Assembly: GCA_046565595.1 (NCBI GenBank)
Contig: JBKHYG010000063.1
Coordinates: 1 to 17,535, forward strand
Length of the DNA stretch: 17,535 nucleotides
Direction: 5' to 3'
Source of the DNA: JBKHYG01 sp046565595
GTDB lineage: Bacteria; Actinomycetota; AC-67
The notes beneath the pieces were generated by a model. It saw nothing but the letters and a program-made list of their open reading frames with translations, did no database searches and was not told where the DNA came from. Below are positions 7,968-14,205 of this stretch, piece after piece (positions within the stretch are counted from its first letter, which is position 1; each line of letters starts with the position of its first letter). The position numbers and the translations under genes were made by a program.

Positions 7968-9262
7968 GCGTACGCCTCGAGTTCGACTCGCCGGTCGGCT
8001 AGCCGAACCAGGTCGCTGTCGTGGGTTGCGACGATCGCGCAGCCGCCAGCGTTCGTGTGCGCGCGCAACAACGAAGAAAGCATGCCCCTCGCGTGCGCAT
8101 CCAGCCCTCGGGTCGGCTCATCCAGGATCAGAACGGACGGGGCACCGGCGGTGATGGCAGCAAGAGCTACACGGAGCTTCTGCCCAGCAGACAGTTGGCG
8201 CGGAGACCGCTTGGCCAACTCCGCTATGCCGATCGCTTCAAGGCACCCGCCCGGCTCGATCCGAACGCCTCGGCATCTCTGCGTGAACGCGATCTCATCT
8301 TCCACGGTGGCGCGACAGAAGATGCGCTCGACTCGCTGCGGAAGGTATGCGATGTGCTCGCCGGCGCGATCGTGACCGCGTGGATCCCATCCGTTGACAC
8401 GGACGCTTCCTGAAGCAGGCTCCAATGCGCCCACGAGCGCTCGTAGCAGCGTCGACTTGCCGGCACCGTTGGGCCCGGTAACCGCGACGGTCTCGCCCGG
8501 CTCGACCCAGAGGCTCACACCCTTCAGGACCTGCCGTCCGGCGAGTGTTATGCGCAGATCATCTGCGACGAGCCGTCCTTGCCTGGGCTGACATGTAGGC
8601 CACGACTCGCGCGGGCCGGGTTCCTCGGTCAGCTCGAAGACCCGGTCGGCTAGATCGGCCACGCTCTGGGTGCGATGCTCGGCCAGCACCACGGTCGCGC
8701 GTCCCCTGAAGCCGTCTAGGAGTTCGCGCAGCGAAGCGGTCGCCTCTGAGTCCAGGGGCCCGAAGGGTTCGTCCAACAGCAGAACCTCGGGATCGGGAGC
8801 TATCGCGGCGGCGATAGCCACACGCGCTCTCTCCCCAGATGACAGCTGATCCAGTCGGCGGTCGGCTAGATGCTCAGCACCGACCGACGAGAGGGCCCGG
8901 TTCGCCCGTGCCCTGATCGAGCGGGCATCCTCACCGATGTTCTCCAGTACGAAGGCGACCTCTTCCAGAGCGCGTTCGGCGACGCCACCGCCCTCAGGGT
9001 CTTGGGCGACGAATCCGATCCGATCCGCGAGGTCTCGATCCAAGCGACTCATGTCGATGTCGCCTACCTGGACCCTGCCGCTAGCGACGCCGCCCCTGTG
9101 CCAGGGCGCGAGGCCGGCGAACAGACGCAGAAGCGTGGACTTTCCTGATCCGCTCGAACCTTTGAAAACGCTCAGAGATCCTTGCTCGATCGAGAGTTCT
9201 TCTAGTTCGACCACGGGACCGGGATCGACATATCGGTAGCGCACGCCAGCTGCCGAGATCAT
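7964..9262 (-). CDS. Fused EcfA-EcfA' double ATPase of the ECF importer
   Basis: A 432-residue protein with two complete ABC ATPase domains in one chain, powering the ECF importer. Domain 1 has Walker A GSSGSGKST at 35-43, Q-loop QDP near 87, signature LSSGE at 140-144 and Walker B LLLDEP near 161-166. Domain 2 has Walker A GPNGAGKST from 263, YLPQR near 306, signature LSAGQ at 357-361 and Walker B LILDEP near 378-383. A longer open frame extends upstream, but the ATG at 9260-9262 overlaps the ecfT stop as ATGA and starts directly at the domain (MISAAGVRYRYVD), so I take this start. Fused EcfA-A' subunits are known in dedicated ECF systems. Confidence 0.93.
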   Translation of the reverse strand: MISAAGVRYRYVDPGPVVELEELSIEQGSLSVFKGSSGSGKSTLLRLFAGLAPWHRGGVASGRVQVGDIDMSRLDRDLADRIGFVAQDPEGGGVAERALEEVAFVLENIGEDARSIRARANRALSSVGAEHLADRRLDQLSSGERARVAIAAAIAPDPEVLLLDEPFGPLDSEATASLRELLDGFRGRATVVLAEHRTQSVADLADRVFELTEEPGPRESWPTCQPRQGRLVADDLRITLAGRQVLKGVSLWVEPGETVAVTGPNGAGKSTLLRALVGALEPASGSVRVNGWDPRGHDRAGEHIAYLPQRVERIFCRATVEDEIAFTQRCRGVRIEPGGCLEAIGIAELAKRSPRQLSAGQKLRVALAAITAGAPSVLILDEPTRGLDAHARGMLSSLLRAHTNAGGCAIVATHDSDLVRLADRRVELEAYA

Positions 9263-10140
9263 GCGTTCTCCCGTGCCGGTTCCAACAGGGTCGGCGCGTT
9301 CAGCATCGCGGGTAGAGGCAGGAGCAGCAGGGCTCCAATCAGCGTCGCTGGACCGAACGAGGGGAAGACCAGGCTCGGATAGGCCGCCCATGCTCTGGTC
9401 TCCGCGGTTGCGATCGCTAGCGCCGATACGACCAGACAGCCGGCAGCCAGGAAGCGTTCGCGTCGGCTCATCTTCGCTGCGGACATCCGTGTCGGCGATG
9501 CTCGATGGAAGCCTCTGGCATGCATGGACTCGGAGAGGTTCGCTGCACGATCGAGCGCCGAAGCAAGGACAGGGATGATGAGAGCTAGTGCGCCCCGAGG
9601 TCCGCGGATGCGCGCGCCTCGAAGCCTCTGGGCTTCGCGAACCTCTCTGCTGGCTGCCGCAAGGGAAGGTATGAAGGTGATGGATACAGACAGCAACACT
9701 CCCAGATGTCGAAGCCGCGCGGGCATGCGTCGGATCCAAGATGTCGGATCGCTCACGACCGCCAGGACGATCGCGGCAAGCATGACACCCGCGATCCGCA
9801 ACGCGTCCGCGGCTTCGTGCGCGAAGACCTCCGCTGACAGATCACCCCCGACCGTGAAGCCCCCGAGCCATGCAGGCAGCCGAGCTTCTGGCAATCGGAC
9901 CAGGACCGTGGTTCCGGTGCGACCCGTCGAGGTGAACAACGCGATCCGCACGAGTGCAACTACGAGGATCCCGACACCCGCGGTCTTCAAGATGCCACCG
10001 GTCCCTGGCCTTCGAGCCACCCAACCCACCGAGACGATCGCAGCGATGATGACCGTGCTTGCGAGCGGATCAGTCGTCGTGGAAGCGAGCACCATCGCCG
10101 ACAAGGTCCACGCTGCCCAGGCAGCCGGATGAAGGCTCAA
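9259..10140 (-). CDS. ecfT: EcfT, transmembrane coupling subunit of the ECF importer
   Basis: A 293-residue membrane protein linking the ATPase to the S component. It has several hydrophobic segments, such as TVIIAAIVSVGWVA, VMLAAIVLAVVS, LAAGCLVVSALAIATA and LIGALLLLPLPAML. Two Ala-Arg-Gly-type coupling motifs are present: RGARIRG at residues 174-180 and MHARGF at 206-211. I chose TTG at 10138-10140 because GGAGG stands four bases before it and it overlaps the previous stop as TTGA. An in-frame ATG at 10168-10170 lacks a ribosome binding site, and the open frame further upstream is the shadow of the neighbouring gene. Confidence 0.9.
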   Translation of the reverse strand: MSLHPAAWAAWTLSAMVLASTTTDPLASTVIIAAIVSVGWVARRPGTGGILKTAGVGILVVALVRIALFTSTGRTGTTVLVRLPEARLPAWLGGFTVGGDLSAEVFAHEAADALRIAGVMLAAIVLAVVSDPTSWIRRMPARLRHLGVLLSVSITFIPSLAAASREVREAQRLRGARIRGPRGALALIIPVLASALDRAANLSESMHARGFHRASPTRMSAAKMSRRERFLAAGCLVVSALAIATAETRAWAAYPSLVFPSFGPATLIGALLLLPLPAMLNAPTLLEPARENA

Positions 10141-10751
10141 GTGTCCTCCAGCAAGCGACGCCGGAACCATCGCGACGCCAAGATCATCGCTGCGATAGCA
10201 AGGATGAGGCCGAGGGTCGCAAGCAATGGAGTCCCGACAGATACATCTCGCTTGGGCTTGGCCACCGGCCGAGCGCACGGGAGCGCGCCCACATCGGCAA
10301 CCGGGGGATTCCCGCCCTCTGGCGTATGAGCGGCGAAACGCCACGCATCTACGATCCCGTTGGTCACCGATAGATCGCTCGCCCCGAGTTCGCTGAAGAC
10401 CCAGCCCTGCGCACCCAGGCGATAGGCCCCCCAGAAGATCGACTCGCCCTCGAAACGGCAGAAGCAATCCTGCTCCGGGGTAGCACAACCCACACCGTCG
10501 ATCGAGCACACCGCCACCCGTCCACCGAAGTCCTCGAGACGCAACTCGAGTCCCGTCATCTTCAGTGCATCCAGGCCGCTTATGGGGCCTTCGAAGTTCA
10601 GGCAGTAGCGCCTCTCGGTCTGGCCATCGTCGATCAGCAGGCTCGCCTGGTCAGGCCCGTCTCCGATCGCGAAGCACGGTTGGGCGGCCGCGACCGGGAG
10701 GATCGCGGCCAGCGCGAAGGTCGCCACTGCCAGGGCACCTCGGCGGTTCAT
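10137..10751 (-). CDS. Membrane-anchored DUF4430-like (transcobalamin beta-domain-like) protein
   Basis: A 204-residue protein with a signal peptide (MNRRGALAVATFALAAILPVAA), an extracytoplasmic domain, a C-terminal membrane helix at about 173-193 and a basic tail RWFRRR. The domain shows the DUF4430 pattern: a GLDALKMTG helix near 59-67, GRVAVCSIDGVGC near 78-89, FWGAYRLGAQGWVFSELGAS near 106-125 and NGIVDAWRF near 131-139. The similarity is diverged and read by eye. It has many cysteines (C50, C82, C89, C96, C98), probably in disulfides. The ATG at 10749-10751 overlaps the previous stop as ATGA. A role in presenting cobalamin to the ECF importer at the membrane is inferred. Confidence 0.75.
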   Translation of the reverse strand: MNRRGALAVATFALAAILPVAAAQPCFAIGDGPDQASLLIDDGQTERRYCLNFEGPISGLDALKMTGLELRLEDFGGRVAVCSIDGVGCATPEQDCFCRFEGESIFWGAYRLGAQGWVFSELGASDLSVTNGIVDAWRFAAHTPEGGNPPVADVGALPCARPVAKPKRDVSVGTPLLATLGLILAIAAMILASRWFRRRLLEDT

Positions 10752-11950
10752 GTCGTCCGTCGCCGTCCTACGGTCCACGCCAACCCGCCGAGCACCAACA
10801 GCGTCGCTGCGGCGCTCAGACCCGTCCTCCGGCCGGTTCCTGTGCCCTCTGGCGCACCCGCCAACTCGGGTCCTCCGGACTCGGATCCGGTTGGCGAAGC
10901 GGTCTGTGCCGGGATGATCTCGAGCGGCGGCCGGTCTGTTTCGCCGCGCTTGGTGCCCCCTGAGGACGGCGAAAGGTGAGGGGATGAGGAGGCTCCCGGA
11001 ACCACCGGATCGATGCGGGACGATGTCGTCGTCGAGGATGTCCCGCGCAGCGGATACGGGGCACCCAAGTAGCCGGGCAGTCCCTGCACGGTCGCATAGA
11101 GGTTCGGCCCGTCGGTCGCGGCGGAGTACCTGAATCCCCCTGAACGCGTGGCGAACGTGCGAAGGGCTCTCGATGCGTTGCCGCCCTTCCAGGCCGGACC
11201 GAGCAGCGCGATCATCGAGGCAGCCAGACCGGTGGAGTTCGAGTTGACCCTCTGACCCTCAGAGAACGGGAACGCTCCCTGGGGAGCCTGCACCGACCTC
11301 ATCCAGGCGATCGCTCCCGAGATGCTCTCGTCTTGGACCGATCCTCCGCTGAGGATCAGCATGGTTACGACCATCGCGGTCGTGTCGGTGTCCGGGCCAC
11401 GGACGCAGCCGCGCTCATATCCGTAGCCGCCAGCCTGGCATCGCGACGCACGGATCAGCGCAAGCGTCTTCGGGTCTACCGGGGTTCCAAGTGCGTTACG
11501 GGCGATCCCGATGATCGCCTCGCTGTAGATGTTGCCGCCATGACCTCCGGTGAGTGGCTCTCGTTCGGAGTCGAGTATGGCGACATAGTCGGTCCCGCGG
11601 AAGTCTCGGGGATCTTCGTCGGCGGCGATCAACCCCAGGATGATCCGGGCCGCGTAAGTGGGGTCCTTCTCCGCCCGTGTCGGCCCGTCGGCCGCGACGC
11701 GATCCAACGCGAGCTCGATGACCCTGCCAGATAGCCCAGCCGATCGCAGGGTTGCGATCACCTCGGCGGTCGCGTCGGCAGGCGCCCCGAGGTTCCCGAA
11801 GCTGCCGTCAGACTTCTGCTGGGCGACCAGCCAGTCGATCGCACCCCTCGCGGTCGAGGCTGCTCGCGCCGGGACCCAAGCGGATCCCAGCGCGAGCAGC
11901 ACCAAGAGGGCCGCTAGCAGGCTGCTTCGTCGGCTAGGCAGGTTGCCCAT
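10748..11950 (-). CDS. Secreted, anchored alpha/alpha-barrel protein (prenyltransferase/squalene-oxidase repeats)
   Basis: A 400-residue exported protein. Residues 1-30 form a signal peptide ending VPARA. About 31-305 is an alpha/alpha-barrel with terpene-cyclase-type repeats, e.g. AIDWLVAQQKSDGSFGN, AGGYGYERG, DTDTTAMVV, AIAWMRSVQAPQGAFPF and SGGFRYSA. About 305-375 is a Ser/Thr/Pro/Gly-rich linker. Then comes a membrane helix (LSAAATLLVLGGLAWTV) and the tail GRRRTT, with no LPxTG motif. No DxDD or DDxxD catalytic motif of cyclases or prenyltransferases is apparent. The same fold forms the cobalamin-binding alpha domain of transcobalamin, and the riboswitch context points that way. The ATG lies inside the previous gene (37-base overlap) without a clear ribosome binding site. 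Confidence 0.85.
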   Translation of the reverse strand: MGNLPSRRSSLLAALLVLLALGSAWVPARAASTARGAIDWLVAQQKSDGSFGNLGAPADATAEVIATLRSAGLSGRVIELALDRVAADGPTRAEKDPTYAARIILGLIAADEDPRDFRGTDYVAILDSEREPLTGGHGGNIYSEAIIGIARNALGTPVDPKTLALIRASRCQAGGYGYERGCVRGPDTDTTAMVVTMLILSGGSVQDESISGAIAWMRSVQAPQGAFPFSEGQRVNSNSTGLAASMIALLGPAWKGGNASRALRTFATRSGGFRYSAATDGPNLYATVQGLPGYLGAPYPLRGTSSTTTSSRIDPVVPGASSSPHLSPSSGGTKRGETDRPPLEIIPAQTASPTGSESGGPELAGAPEGTGTGRRTGLSAAATLLVLGGLAWTVGRRRTT

Positions 11951-12324
11951 TGCGTATATGAGAAGCCAAGGACCTTGCCCGCGGTGGCCTTGAAGTCGGC
12001 CACCCCGACCAGCGAGTACTGCCCGTTGACGGTCATCCTCCAGTAGGTGGCAGCCGAATCACAGATACCGTCGATGCAGGACACATAGGGACCGAAGCTG
12101 GTCGCCGTGATCTCGTAAGAGTCGATACACCCGGTGTTCTTGGCGGCTTCGAGTACGGCGATCCCATCCGAGTTGGCAGCGACGCTGACCCCGCACTTGG
12201 CGTACTCGACCCGGGCGACGGGTTCTAGGGCCGACAGATCGAGGGTCACTTGCACCTGTGCGGCGTGTGCCGGGGCGACGCTCGCCGCTACGGCCAGGAT
12301 GGCCGCGATCATGATGCGCTTCAT
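11914..12324 (-). CDS. Secreted DUF4430 protein (transcobalamin beta-domain-like)
   Basis: A 136-residue exported protein and the first gene after the B12 riboswitch. Its signal peptide is MKRIMIAAILAVAASVAPAHA. The mature part is essentially one DUF4430 domain: DGIAVLEAAK at 53-62, SFGPYVSCIDGIC near 76-88, YWRMTVNG at 94-101, and GVADFKATAGKVLGFSY near 107-123. DUF4430 is also the small C-terminal domain of animal transcobalamin and intrinsic factor. Six cysteines (44, 66, 83, 88, 129, 136) suggest disulfides. There is no anchor, so it is either released or held by a partner. I chose ATG 12322-12324 for its GGAAGGAAAG ribosome binding site and because the signal peptide starts there; an ATG 24 bases upstream is less likely. 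Confidence 0.86.
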   Translation of the reverse strand: MKRIMIAAILAVAASVAPAHAAQVQVTLDLSALEPVARVEYAKCGVSVAANSDGIAVLEAAKNTGCIDSYEITATSFGPYVSCIDGICDSAATYWRMTVNGQYSLVGVADFKATAGKVLGFSYTQWATCLADEAAC

Positions 12325-12327
12325 GCG

Positions 12328-12404
12328 CTTTCCTTCCGCTCTGCCCAACCTCCTCGGGTCGGGTCCTGATGGCTGACCTCGTCAGCAGGATGGAAGGCGG
12401 AAAG
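12328..12404 (-). promoter_or_regulatory. Candidate expression platform: anti-SD pairing downstream of the B12 aptamer
   Basis: The ribosome binding site of the DUF4430 gene, GGAAGGAAAG (12328-12337), is complementary over ten bases to CUUUC...CUUCC (12392-12404), interrupted by a 3-base CGC bulge. Between them a strong hairpin (GCTGAC/GTCAGC, loop GAG, at 12372-12386, extended by TCCT/AGGA to 12364-12390) would bring the two strands together. This fits translational OFF control by the B12 riboswitch. There is no poly-T terminator here. The pairing is directly visible; its use in vivo is inferred. Confidence 0.5.
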
Positions 12405-12449
12405 GCCGCAAGGGCCTCGCTGCTCTTCGTCCTCTGCCTCGGAGGACGG

Positions 12450-12570
12450 ACCAGAGCGCTCCGGCGGGAGGGTTCTCGGGCTTGCCACCGATGTGGCCTA
12501 CCGTTGCGGGACAGCGCCGGATTCTGACCGGCTTCCCCCTCGTTTCCGATCCAAGGTTCGGACCGTCGGG
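12450..12570 (-). promoter_or_regulatory. Cobalamin (B12) riboswitch aptamer
   Basis: The minus strand carries the conserved core of the cobalamin riboswitch. GGGGGAAG is followed by CCGGTCAGAATCCGG (12517-12531) and then GTCCCGCAACGGTA (12499-12512). A GCCAC/GTGGC hairpin comes next (12484-12497), then the 3' box AAGCCCGAGAACC ending about 12470. These match the GGAA / CCGGTnAnAATCCGG / CCCGCaaCgGT / AAGnCnGAnACC pattern of the family. Outer boundaries are approximate. It precedes the secreted DUF4430 gene by about 130 bases. In this class B12 binding lowers expression of the downstream genes, so the operon is expected to be on when cobalamin is scarce. Between 12325 and 12653 I see no gene, only this element and its platform. 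Confidence 0.93.
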
Positions 12571-12653
12571 TGCGTTATCTAGTTCGTGGTCGGAGAATGT
12601 ACCACCGCGATCAACGCCCCGTCGAGCGCCGGTCGGGCCCTCCGTTTCACCGT

Positions 12654-13052
12654 TCACTCGACCGTGAAGATCGTCTCTATCGCTGGATCCAACGAGGCGG
12701 CCACGGCGCAATACTTCGAGTGTGCCAGGTCGAGAGCCTTCTGGGCCTTGTCCCTGTCTATGGGGCCACTGAACCGATATGTGATGGCGATCCGGCGGAA
12801 CCCCCAAGGGGCTTCGTCTGCTTGCAGGCTCTCGACCCGAGCTTCGAGGGAGCCCCATGTCTGGCGCTGTTTGGTCAGGATCTGAACCATCGTGTATGCC
12901 GCACATGCAGCCAGCGATATCGGTAACAGGTCAGAGGGTTTCGCCCCGGTGCCTTCCTCGCGTTCGCCGTTGATCGGTACGACCGCATTCCCCCACGAGT
13001 CGATCCCGGTGTATCTCTGCCCTTCATGCCAGACGAGTCGAGTGATGCTCAT
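12654..13052 (-). CDS. OsmC/Ohr-family protein
   Basis: A 132-residue OsmC-family protein; relatives are thiol-dependent peroxidases acting on organic hydroperoxides. The two family cysteines are present: C50 in DLLPISLAACAAYTM and C115 in SKYCAVAASL. It resembles the YhfA/OsmC-like branch more than classical Ohr. It is cytoplasmic. The ATG overlaps the gcvT stop as ATGA at 13049-13052, so it is translationally coupled to the glycine-cleavage T protein. Why an OsmC protein is made together with GcvT is unclear. No obvious terminator follows it, so some read-through into the riboswitch leader is possible. Confidence 0.92.
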   Translation of the reverse strand: MSITRLVWHEGQRYTGIDSWGNAVVPINGEREEGTGAKPSDLLPISLAACAAYTMVQILTKQRQTWGSLEARVESLQADEAPWGFRRIAITYRFSGPIDRDKAQKALDLAHSKYCAVAASLDPAIETIFTVE

Positions 13053-14122
13053 CGATCGCCCTCGGGCAGGCGTTTGGGTGAGCTATCCACGAACGGGGGG
13101 TCGACCACCGCGAACGCGCCGCGCTTGCCGCGAACATCGACCTCCACACGATCTCCGACGAACCCTGGGTCCAGATACGCGAGCGCGATCCCGACCCGGA
13201 GGGTCGGCGACATGGTGCCGCTGGTGACCTGACCGATCCGGCTGTCACCGTCGAACACCTCGCAACCAGCGCGGGGGATGGATCGACCCAAGGATCTCAG
13301 CCCTCTCAGGAGCTTCCGAGGCTCGGCGTCCAAGGCGACAGATCCTGGGAAGACCCGGCCTTCGAGTTTGACCGCCCAGCCCAGCCCCGCCTCGATCGGA
13401 GTCGTCTGCTGATCGATGTCGTTTCCGTGCAGCGGATAACCCATCTCCAGTCGCAGGGTGTCGCGAGCGGCCAGACCGCAGACCTCGCCGCCGCGGTCCC
13501 GAACATCCTCGACCAGTTCCATCCACAGGGTGAGCCCGACTTCGGCCTCGGTGTAGATCTCGTATCCCCACTCGCCGGTGTAACCGGTCCGGCTGATGAT
13601 CGATCCGTCCTGGACGATGACCCCGGTGTACGGCGATCCCTTCACCCCAGGCCATCTCGCTTCGATCAGAGGCTTTGAAGCTGGGCCTTGAACGGCGATG
13701 GTCGTAAGACCTAGGACGGACAAGGACACGCTCGGGTCGGCGTGGGCCTGCAAGACATCCATCACGGCGTCGCGGTTGGAGGCGTTCGGCACGACCATGA
13801 TTCGATCATCGGCCAGACGGTAGGAGATGAGATCATCGATGATACCCCCGGCTTCGTTGCAGACCATCGCATAGCGCGAACGACCGACCTTCAGATCGCT
13901 CATCCTGTTGGTGAGCACGCGCTCCAAGAGGGCGCACGCACCCTCGCCTTCGACCAGGATCTTGCCGAGGTGGCTCACATCGAAGATCCCAACGCGTTCG
14001 CGCACCGCGGCATGCTCGACGAGGGTGCCTGAATAGCTGATCGGCATGTCCCACCCGCCGAACTCCCCCATCTTCGCACCCATCTCGCGATGGGCGGCAT
14101 CCAGCGGCGATGTCTTCAGCAT
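13049..14122 (-). CDS. gcvT: GcvT, aminomethyltransferase (glycine cleavage T protein)
   Basis: A 357-residue T protein of the glycine cleavage system. It takes the aminomethyl group from lipoyl-GcvH, passes the one-carbon unit to tetrahydrofolate and releases ammonia. The N-terminus (PLDAAHREMGAKMGEFGGWDMPISY) and DVSHLGKI are typical. So are the folate-domain motif GYTGEWGYEIY near 200 and DTLRLEMGYPLHGNDID followed by TPIEAGLGW near 230-250. Length is normal. No ribosome binding site precedes the ATG, and a -10 box ends seven bases before it (see the promoter entry), so a leaderless mRNA is likely. It is divergent from lpdA, which encodes the L protein of the same complex. Confidence 0.95.
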   Translation of the reverse strand: MLKTSPLDAAHREMGAKMGEFGGWDMPISYSGTLVEHAAVRERVGIFDVSHLGKILVEGEGACALLERVLTNRMSDLKVGRSRYAMVCNEAGGIIDDLISYRLADDRIMVVPNASNRDAVMDVLQAHADPSVSLSVLGLTTIAVQGPASKPLIEARWPGVKGSPYTGVIVQDGSIISRTGYTGEWGYEIYTEAEVGLTLWMELVEDVRDRGGEVCGLAARDTLRLEMGYPLHGNDIDQQTTPIEAGLGWAVKLEGRVFPGSVALDAEPRKLLRGLRSLGRSIPRAGCEVFDGDSRIGQVTSGTMSPTLRVGIALAYLDPGFVGDRVEVDVRGKRGAFAVVDPPFVDSSPKRLPEGDR

Positions 14123-14128
14123 GCCGCG

Positions 14129-14159
14129 ACGCTAGCCCGTGGCCTACGATGAAGTCCAA
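14129..14159 (-). promoter_or_regulatory. Candidate gcvT promoter giving a leaderless transcript
   Basis: On the minus strand TTGGAC (14154-14159) and TAGCGT (14129-14134) are 19 bases apart. The A of the gcvT ATG is the seventh base after the -10 box, the usual place for transcription to start. With no Shine-Dalgarno sequence, the mRNA probably begins at the ATG itself. The 83-base spacer to lpdA must also hold the lpdA promoter; TACGAT at 14145-14150 (+) could be its -10, but I see no good -35. Confidence 0.45.
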
Positions 14160-14205
14160 GACCGGTCACGAGCCGGAGAGGCACGATCCCGAAAGGACAC
14201 CGATC

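Noticed and set aside
9263..9739. N-terminal extension of the fused ATPase by about 159 residues
   Set aside because: The extension overlaps ecfT in another frame and is Ser/Arg-rich without domain content; the ATG overlapping the ecfT stop is the natural start.
12560..12650. A promoter for the B12 operon upstream of the aptamer
   Set aside because: TTGATC, TACATT and TAGATA strings occur, but no pair has acceptable spacing, so none is annotated.
12382..12906. A 174-codon minus-strand frame across the osmC end and the riboswitch
   Set aside because: It overlaps osmC in another frame and covers the conserved B12 aptamer; the product has no recognisable features.
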